Made by a program: the position numbers and the translations under genes
The notes under the pieces: generated by a model
Seen by the model: the letters and a program-made list of their open reading frames with translations, nothing else
Databases searched by the model: none
What the model was told of the DNA's origin: nothing
Shown here: piece by piece, positions 14,417 through 18,870 of the stretch
Layout of the letters: each line of letters begins with the position of its first letter
Position numbering within the stretch: the first letter of the stretch is position 1
Assembly: GCA_964400105.1 (NCBI GenBank)
Contig: CAYNTG010000040.1
Location: 1 to 18,870 of the forward strand
Length of the DNA: 18,870 nucleotides
From: CAYNTG01 sp964400105
Lineage (GTDB): Bacteria; UBP14; UBA6098
Direction: 5' to 3'

Positions 14417-14776
14417 TTATTGACATTTCTCATTGAGCAGGCGTATGAAATCCTTGAACGAAAGTCCCATATTCGCCTGAAACGAGTTTGGGAATTCACG
14501 ATTTCCTCTTATGTAGTTTATGGGACAGGTGAACTTCCCTTTTTTCTTAGTTTTGTAATGAACCGTTATCGCCGAACAACCCTCGATTTTAAACTGCAAA
14601 ACCGTGCCCGTGGGATAATACGCTTTTGCTCCCAGATACTCCATTAAAGCAATAAGTTTATCCAAATCAAAATCGACCGGTTTCCTTTTTCCGAAAAGAG
14701 CATCGTGAATATAAGCGATAGATTTACATACTTTTTTAGGTATCCGCTCATCTCTCGATGGAAATTTTATGCCCAT
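14417..14776 (-). CDS. HicA-like toxin, divergent
   Basis: A 119-residue protein placed where HicA is expected, just upstream of hicB. Residues about 35-119 fit the HicA double-stranded-RNA-binding-like fold: a helix (DKLIALMEYLGAK), a strand pair (YPTGTVLQFKIEG), and ITVHYKTKKKG with a candidate catalytic His at 73. A C-terminal helix is SFKDFIRLLNEK. The classic HicA GSHH motif is replaced by GTVL, as in variants whose His comes later. About 34 N-terminal residues are extra. HicA toxins cut mRNA on translating ribosomes (family knowledge). No strong ribosome-binding site precedes ATG 14776, which would keep toxin synthesis low. The family call is moderate; the gene context is the strongest support. 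Confidence 0.65.
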   Translation of the reverse strand: MGIKFPSRDERIPKKVCKSIAYIHDALFGKRKPVDFDLDKLIALMEYLGAKAYYPTGTVLQFKIEGCSAITVHYKTKKKGKFTCPINYIRGNREFPNSFQANMGLSFKDFIRLLNEKCQ

Positions 14777-14797
14777 ACAATTTATCGGAGTTAATAA

Positions 14798-14819
14798 TAT
14801 ATAAGTCTGTAGTTATATA
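14798..14819. promoter_or_regulatory. Second AT-rich inverted repeat near the TAC start site
   Basis: TATATAA (14798-14804) is mirrored by TTATATA (14813-14819) with an 8-base spacer. It lies just downstream of the -10 box, in the leader of the toxin gene. It may be a second operator or simply AT-rich chance. Confidence 0.4.
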
Positions 14820-14844
14820 ATATCACTGTGATATCAATAGTCAA
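14817..14844 (-). promoter_or_regulatory. Promoter of the TAC operon
   Basis: On the minus strand TTGACT (14844-14839), 16 bp, then TATTAT (14822-14817). The toxin ATG at 14776 follows a leader of about 35 nt. The promoter lies in the short AT-rich gap after the terminase stop at 14864. Confidence 0.65.
14820..14834. promoter_or_regulatory. Palindromic operator inside the TAC promoter
   Basis: ATATCAC-T-GTGATAT is a perfect 15-bp palindrome with 7-bp arms and one central base. It covers most of the spacer and reaches into the -10 box, an ideal place for a repressor. The ribbon-helix-helix part of the HicB-like antitoxin is the probable ligand. Confidence 0.65.
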
Positions 14845-14863
14845 AGAAATTGTTACTTTATTT

Positions 14864-16330
14864 TTATCCGAACTTCCAGTCGCTTCCTTTGAGCGGAGTG
14901 ACGAAATCGATCATGTATCGAAGCGCGTCCATCGAGTGGTCGTGGACGCCGTCTTTGTCGGGCAATTCGCTCGATGGCTTCCCGCTGCTGTCCGATGGAT
15001 ATAAGTATCCGAGAAAATCGTCGGCCAATCTTCGGCAACGCGGATCGATGAACATGTTGATCTCGCCATCGGCGGAAAGGAGCTTCGCGCGGACGGCGTT
15101 GATCCCGGAATTTATCCTGCATCTCGATGCCGTCGTTCGCGTAACTCCCATCCCGGCCAGCGCCGCGAGCGCCGACTGCCCGCCCGATTCCTGTCGGGAC
15201 TGAAGCCCTTCGAGGCCGGAGATCACGCGCTCGATGCGCGAGTATTGGACCTTTGCGCGGAAGCTGTGTCCGACGAGGGAGATCGTTTCGCCCATGATCG
15301 CCGCAGCAATCTTTTCGAGTCGAAGGTGCGACTGCACCAGCTCGTCGAAGATGAACCACTTTCCTTCGGGGGATAGCTGACCCCATATTATCGCCGACGG
15401 ATGTGTCCAGCCGAAGTCTATTCCTATATAAATCGGCCAATTATCTCGAATCTGCCACGGCTCATCGAGTATATGAAGCAACGGCGAGAAGTCGTCATAG
15501 ACGCACAATCCCTCCTCCTCGAAACTCGCCTCGAACTGCTGGCGGAAGTATCTCGCGTCGAGCTGCCTCCGTGCGCGCTCGATCTCCTTTTTGTCGATAA
15601 GCGGGTTGTCCGATGTTTTTGCGAAGAACGCCCCGGTATCGGGGTCGTTTTCCAATGTTTTGAGAAGTTGCCACACCCAATTTCGCCCTCGCGGCGTCGT
15701 CGTCAAAAAGCCGGGCCCTCCGGTGGAGATCGTCCGATTTACGAGGACCTCCCACACCCTCTTTGGCAGTTGAGCCGCCTCGTCGAGATGGAACCAATCG
15801 AGTGTCAACCCCATAAGCCGATCTGGATTATCGGCGCTTCGGAAGAGGATTTTGCTTTTGTTGTCGAGCGTCATTTCGCCGGTGGAGCCGTTCCATTTCT
15901 CGATTCGGCCATCAGCGAGGGCGGCATATTGCGGAACGAGGACATCGCGCGCCATCCCCGCCGTCGGCGCGACCGCCGCTCCGGTTGTCGGGAGCATAAG
16001 CGCCCGCGCGAGACCCTTTGCGGCTCCGGCATATGTCTTGCCGCTTCGCACACCGCCGATAAATACGGCAAACCGCGAATTCGATTTGACGAACTCGATT
16101 TGGTGATCGAAAAGTTCCGGCGCGAATGGTTTTCGAGGCGCTGGAGGGGCGAGTATCGGGGTGTCGGCGATTCTTTTGAGGACATCCGTGGCGTCTTTAA
16201 GAGCCTTGATATCGAAATCCGGCTCGGCGATAATTCGATCGATTCGCTCGATTAACGCATCGCTGGGGGTTTTTTGGGGCATGGTTTCCGCCGCCTCGAA
16301 TGTCATAGATTTTTCGTGATTTTCATCCAT
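14864..16330 (-). CDS. terL: Phage terminase large subunit (ATPase-nuclease)
   Basis: The DNA-packaging motor. The N-terminal ATPase has Walker A GGVRSGKT (about 92-99 from this start), Walker B LDWFHLDEA (about 177-185) and coupling motif TTTPRG (about 210-215). The C-terminal RNase H-like nuclease shows IGIDFGWTHPSA with its first Asp near 305, and ends with DHSMDALRY carrying the last metal-binding Asp. All catalytic motifs are intact. The roughly 70 residues before the ATPase domain form a helical extension (DALIERIDRIIAEPDFDIKA) and could partly replace a small terminase, which is not seen upstream. The start is uncertain: GTG at 16354, ATG at 16330 (chosen) and ATG at 16306 all lack a strong ribosome-binding site. 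It is the first phage gene in the direction of transcription. The TAC promoter begins 20 bases after its stop. Confidence 0.95.
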   Translation of the reverse strand: MDENHEKSMTFEAAETMPQKTPSDALIERIDRIIAEPDFDIKALKDATDVLKRIADTPILAPPAPRKPFAPELFDHQIEFVKSNSRFAVFIGGVRSGKTYAGAAKGLARALMLPTTGAAVAPTAGMARDVLVPQYAALADGRIEKWNGSTGEMTLDNKSKILFRSADNPDRLMGLTLDWFHLDEAAQLPKRVWEVLVNRTISTGGPGFLTTTPRGRNWVWQLLKTLENDPDTGAFFAKTSDNPLIDKKEIERARRQLDARYFRQQFEASFEEEGLCVYDDFSPLLHILDEPWQIRDNWPIYIGIDFGWTHPSAIIWGQLSPEGKWFIFDELVQSHLRLEKIAAAIMGETISLVGHSFRAKVQYSRIERVISGLEGLQSRQESGGQSALAALAGMGVTRTTASRCRINSGINAVRAKLLSADGEINMFIDPRCRRLADDFLGYLYPSDSSGKPSSELPDKDGVHDHSMDALRYMIDFVTPLKGSDWKFG

Positions 16331-16671
16331 AAATTTCCGTGGTATTTGGTTCACTTTTACGCTGTTAATCTATCCGCATCCCCGGCTCTCGCTATATATC
16401 TTGCGCGATTCACGCACGGTTTTTTTTAAAGGGCAATAAGCGCCCCGCGACCGAAAGCCATATCGAAGTTTGCAGAGCGAAAAATGGATTGTGATGTATG
16501 TGGTGTTTCGTTTAGGTCGCTCATCACATTAAATAGTGTAAAGCAGGTGGGGGGGGGCCATGTCCAATTGCCGGACACATCATCGCATTATTTTCCTTGA
16601 CATAATCATTTTGATTAAATAGCTTGTTCAGCTTAATTGTTTTTTATACCACTCTTAGAATTGGAGGGATA
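16331..16671. other. Intergenic boundary between prophage and right host flank
   Basis: I find no convincing gene here. It holds a run of nine G (16549-16557), a small inverted repeat TGTCC/GGACA (16561-16577), an eight-T run near 16420-16427, and the candidate promoter of the aminotransferase (16597-16625). The divergent start of terL means this gap should also contain the phage late promoter, but none stands out. No tRNA end or direct repeat that would mark an attachment site is visible. Confidence 0.6.
16597..16625 (+). promoter_or_regulatory. Candidate promoter for the aminotransferase gene
   Basis: A perfect TTGACA (16597-16602) precedes TAGCTT (16620-16625) at 17 bp. The -10 is a weak match. 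The leader to ATG 16672 would be about 40 nt. Confidence 0.4.
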
Positions 16672-17763
16672 ATGTCCCACAAAAAGCTTTTCATTCCTGG
16701 TCCGACAGAGGTCCTGCCCGACATCCTCGAAGCGATGGCTGTGCCGATGATCGGCCATCGAAGCAAGGACTACTCGAACCTTCAGGGCGAAATGACCAAG
16801 CGGGTTCAGAAATGTCTTTACACGAAAAACCAGATCATCGTATCGACGAGCAGCTCGACCGGCCTTATGGAAGCGGCGGTTCTGAACTTTGTTAGAAAAG
16901 GCAAGAAGATTCTCGCGCTCGAGTGCGGCGCTTTTTCCGACCGCTGGGCGAAAATCGCGCGTGCGAACGGCAAGGAAGTTATCGATCTCAAGGTCGATTG
17001 GGGAATGGGAATCCATCCGGAGATGGTGGACGAAGTCCTCGCCAAACGCGCCGACGAGATCGATCTCGTTCTCTTCGTTATGAACGAGACCTCGACGGGC
17101 CTTATGAATCCCGCGAAAGAGATTCAAGCCGTGGTGAACAAGTATAAAGACGCCGGTGTTTTAATGGCAATCGACGCCGTCAGCGCGATGATGGCCGTGC
17201 CGATCAAAACCGACGAGTGGGGAATCGACTATGTCCTCGCCGGTGTCCAGAAGGCATGGGGCCTTCCGCCTGGATTGGCTATCGCCGCTATTAGTGATAG
17301 GGCTATCGAACGCGCCAAAGAGGTCGAGAATCGCGGTTACTATTTCGATCTGCTCGAATATATCAAAAAGAACGAGAAAGACCAGACGCCATCGACGCCG
17401 GCGGTCAGCCTTGTCAACGCGCTCAATGTAATGTGCAAGAGAATCCTCGACGTAGAGGGCCTCGATAACCGATGGGCGCGCCACGAGCGTCAGGCGAAAA
17501 TGGTTCGCGATTGGGCCTTATCGCACGGTTTCGAGATGTTCCCCGAAAAGGGATTTTACTCGGTGAGTTTGAGCTGTATTAAAAACACGAAGGGTATCTC
17601 CGTCGCCGACCTCAACGCCGAACTCGGCAAGCGCGGAATGGTGATCTCCAACGGATACGGCAAACTTAAAGAGAAAGCCTTTAGAATCGCACACATGGGC
17701 GACATATACGAGAAGGACATCGCGGAACTTCTCGCGAACATCGACGACATTCTCGGATTCTAA
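16672..17763 (+). CDS. Class V PLP-dependent aminotransferase (serine/alanine-glyoxylate type)
   Basis: A 363-residue cytoplasmic enzyme of the alanine-glyoxylate/serine-pyruvate aminotransferase branch. The N-terminal motif FIPGPTEVLP and IGHRSKDY are typical. The PLP site is seen in STSSSTGLMEAA (58-69), ETSTG (139-143), the cofactor-ring Asp D168 in AIDAVSAM and the Schiff-base Lys K194 in GVQKAWGLPPG. GGAGGG stands four bases before ATG 16672; an upstream in-frame TTG (16624) is not needed. The next gene is a SerA homologue, so here the enzyme probably interconverts phosphohydroxypyruvate/phosphoserine or serine and glyoxylate/pyruvate partners. Several anaerobes and archaea use this family in place of SerC. 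Substrate cannot be fixed from sequence. Confidence 0.9.
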   Translation: MSHKKLFIPGPTEVLPDILEAMAVPMIGHRSKDYSNLQGEMTKRVQKCLYTKNQIIVSTSSSTGLMEAAVLNFVRKGKKILALECGAFSDRWAKIARANGKEVIDLKVDWGMGIHPEMVDEVLAKRADEIDLVLFVMNETSTGLMNPAKEIQAVVNKYKDAGVLMAIDAVSAMMAVPIKTDEWGIDYVLAGVQKAWGLPPGLAIAAISDRAIERAKEVENRGYYFDLLEYIKKNEKDQTPSTPAVSLVNALNVMCKRILDVEGLDNRWARHERQAKMVRDWALSHGFEMFPEKGFYSVSLSCIKNTKGISVADLNAELGKRGMVISNGYGKLKEKAFRIAHMGDIYEKDIAELLANIDDILGF

Positions 17764-17802
17764 TTGAGCGTTTCCGTTTCGCTCGATAGATAATAAATCG
17801 AC

Positions 17803-17842
17803 AGGGAGAATGCCGTCGCACCGCGTCGGATTCTCCCTTTTT
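17803..17842 (+). terminator. Hairpin terminator or attenuator between aminotransferase and serA
   Basis: AGGGAGAAT (17803-17811) pairs with ATTCTCCCT (17830-17838), with an inner CCG/CGG helix, then a T-run. It lies just ahead of the serA ribosome-binding site, so serA may be expressed by read-through or from a promoter not recognised here. Confidence 0.75.
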
Positions 17843-17860
17843 CAAATTTAAGGAGAAGAT

Positions 17861-18760
17861 ATGGCTAAGATAATGATTTGCGACAAGATGGATCAGGGCG
17901 CTATCGATGAAATCAAAAAGCGCTGGGGCGCCGATGTTATGATCGGGCAGTCGCTCGAAGACCTAACGAAAAATATCGATCCTTACGAGGCGGTCGTTAT
18001 TCGCAGCGCGACGAAGGTTCGCACGCCCTCTATCGATGCCGGCAAAAACCTCCGCGTGATAATTCGCGGCGGTGTCGGAATCGACAATATCGACCACGAA
18101 TACGCCCGCAGCAAGGGTGTCGATGTTCGCAACACGCCGAACGCATCGAGCGCTGGCGTCGCGGAGATCGCTCTCGCGCACATGTTCTCGCTTGCGAGAA
18201 ATCTTCACAAGTCCAACGTGACAATGCGCAAAGGCGAGTGGCTTAAAAAGCAATACAAGGGTATCGAGCTTGCCGGTAAAACACTCGGTATCATCGGGAT
18301 AGGCCGAATCGGTCAGTCGCTCGCCAAAAAGGCGAACGCGTTAGGTATGACGGTCATCGCTTTCGACAAATTCGTCGAAAAATCCCCGCTCGATTTCGTC
18401 GAGATTAAATCGATGGACGATGTCCTCGCCAATTCCGATTTCCTAAGTCTGCATATTCCGAAAGCCGGGGAAGGCTATGTTATCGGCGCACCGGAACTTG
18501 CGAAAATGAAGGACGGCGCGTATCTGATCAACGCCGCGCGTGGCGGAGTCGTCGATGAGAAGGCTCTTCTCGACGCCTTGAATTCCGGCAAACTCGCCGG
18601 TGCCGGCGTCGATGTTTGGGAGAAGGAACCGACCGACAACGTCGATCTTCCCAAGCACGACAACGTCTGTTGCACGCCGCATCTCGGCGCGTCCAGCGCG
18701 GAATCGCAGAAGCGCGTCGGAACGGAGGTCATCTCCGTCCTCGCCGAATATTTCGACTGA
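17861..18760 (+). CDS. serA: D-3-phosphoglycerate dehydrogenase, short form
   Basis: Oxidises 3-phosphoglycerate to 3-phosphohydroxypyruvate with NAD, the first step of serine synthesis. The NAD-binding Rossmann motif is GIIGIGRIG (143-151), with an Asp at 169 at the end of the second strand that favours NAD. The D-2-hydroxyacid dehydrogenase catalytic set is present: R227 in NAARGG, E256 in EKEP and H274 in TPHLG. The 299-residue length ends after the core domains, so the ACT regulatory domain of longer SerA proteins is missing, and serine feedback through ACT is not expected. AAGGAG lies a few bases before ATG 17861. The upstream aminotransferase would use its product. Another hydroxyacid dehydrogenase is possible, but this pair of genes makes SerA the best call. 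Confidence 0.9.
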   Translation: MAKIMICDKMDQGAIDEIKKRWGADVMIGQSLEDLTKNIDPYEAVVIRSATKVRTPSIDAGKNLRVIIRGGVGIDNIDHEYARSKGVDVRNTPNASSAGVAEIALAHMFSLARNLHKSNVTMRKGEWLKKQYKGIELAGKTLGIIGIGRIGQSLAKKANALGMTVIAFDKFVEKSPLDFVEIKSMDDVLANSDFLSLHIPKAGEGYVIGAPELAKMKDGAYLINAARGGVVDEKALLDALNSGKLAGAGVDVWEKEPTDNVDLPKHDNVCCTPHLGASSAESQKRVGTEVISVLAEYFD

Positions 18761-18781
18761 TTCGATTTCTCGGATTAGCGC

Positions 18782-18811
18782 AAAGGGATGGCTTTTGCCA
18801 TCCCTTTTTTT
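18782..18811 (+). terminator. Intrinsic terminator after serA
   Basis: A perfect 11-bp stem AAAGGGATGGC / GCCATCCCTTT (18782-18792 with 18797-18807) with a TTTT loop is followed by a T-run. Confidence 0.9.
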
Positions 18812-18870
18812 ATTCCCCATTTTGCGCGCCAGCGCCCCAACCGTTGCGCCGTATTTGGACATGTCGTATT

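Noticed and set aside
15401..16255. 284-codon plus-strand ORF opposite terminase
   Set aside because: It is antisense to terL, whose motifs are all intact, and the translated sequence is Arg-rich and unlike any protein family I know.
4388..16354. Gene transfer agent or encapsulin nanocompartment
   Set aside because: An intact packaging motor, portal and lysis-type genes argue for phage origin, and the GTA-typical set (protease, tape measure, long tail cluster) is not seen. There is no cargo enzyme as expected for an encapsulin.
16426..16522. 32-codon minus-strand ORF upstream of terL as a small terminase
   Set aside because: Too short, no ribosome-binding site, and no helix-turn-helix pattern.
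16549..16557. Run of nine G as a phase-variation switch
   Set aside because: It is not inside a gene or promoter spacer that I can recognise, so there is nothing evident for slippage to switch.
18443..18862. Minus-strand ORF at the right edge
   Set aside because: It crosses the serA terminator and the end of serA antisense; no supporting feature.
1..18870. CRISPR array, tRNA or rRNA genes, IS element with transposase
   Set aside because: None seen: no regularly spaced direct repeats, no cloverleaf with TTCGA-type loop, and no transposase motifs in any frame.

Overview
The window is part of a draft bacterial genome. Three runs of exactly 100 N (5761-5860, 7198-7297, 11814-11913) look like scaffold joins of unknown true length. 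Base composition is near half GC. Exported proteins rich in Asp and Ser, a class V aminotransferase paired with a short SerA, and dispersed palindromic intergenic repeats are compatible with an uncultured anaerobe, perhaps of the FCB or a candidate-phylum type. That placement is a guess, because no rRNA or clade marker is present.

The left flank (1-4179) is chromosomal. It holds a possible small-RNA unit with its own promoter and terminator, a class II DnaJ/CbpA co-chaperone, a repeat copy, an unknown exported protein, and prolyl-tRNA synthetase on the minus strand with its own promoter. The right flank (16597-18870) is also chromosomal: a class V aminotransferase and D-3-phosphoglycerate dehydrogenase, each followed by a strong terminator-like hairpin. 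Together they probably form a serine or glyoxylate metabolic pair.

Between the flanks lies a prophage or prophage remnant of about 12 kb, transcribed almost entirely on the minus strand and best read from 16330 down to 4388. The order is large terminase, portal, SU10-like major capsid protein, head-tail connector-like protein, neck or tail-terminator-like protein, three consecutive proteins with signal peptides (the last ending in a phage baseplate-like domain), two small one-pass membrane proteins of the lysis type, a soluble lytic transglycosylase and an unknown 98-residue protein. No integrase, repressor, small terminase, tape measure or sheath is visible, although genes could be hidden in the gaps. 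A plus-strand GT-C-type membrane glycosyltransferase, broken by frameshifts and a probable internal deletion, sits inside the lysis end.

The most interesting part is 13426-14844, between terminase and portal. It holds three genes read as a HicA-like toxin, a HicB antitoxin with a C-terminal extension, and a SecB-like chaperone, that is, a toxin-antitoxin-chaperone (TAC) module. It has its own promoter with a perfect palindrome over the spacer and -10 box, and its own terminator, so it looks like an independently expressed 'moron' cassette in the prophage structural operon. Some TAC systems are known to act in phage defence by sensing phage proteins, so a role in excluding competing phages, or in stabilising the prophage, is a reasonable hypothesis.
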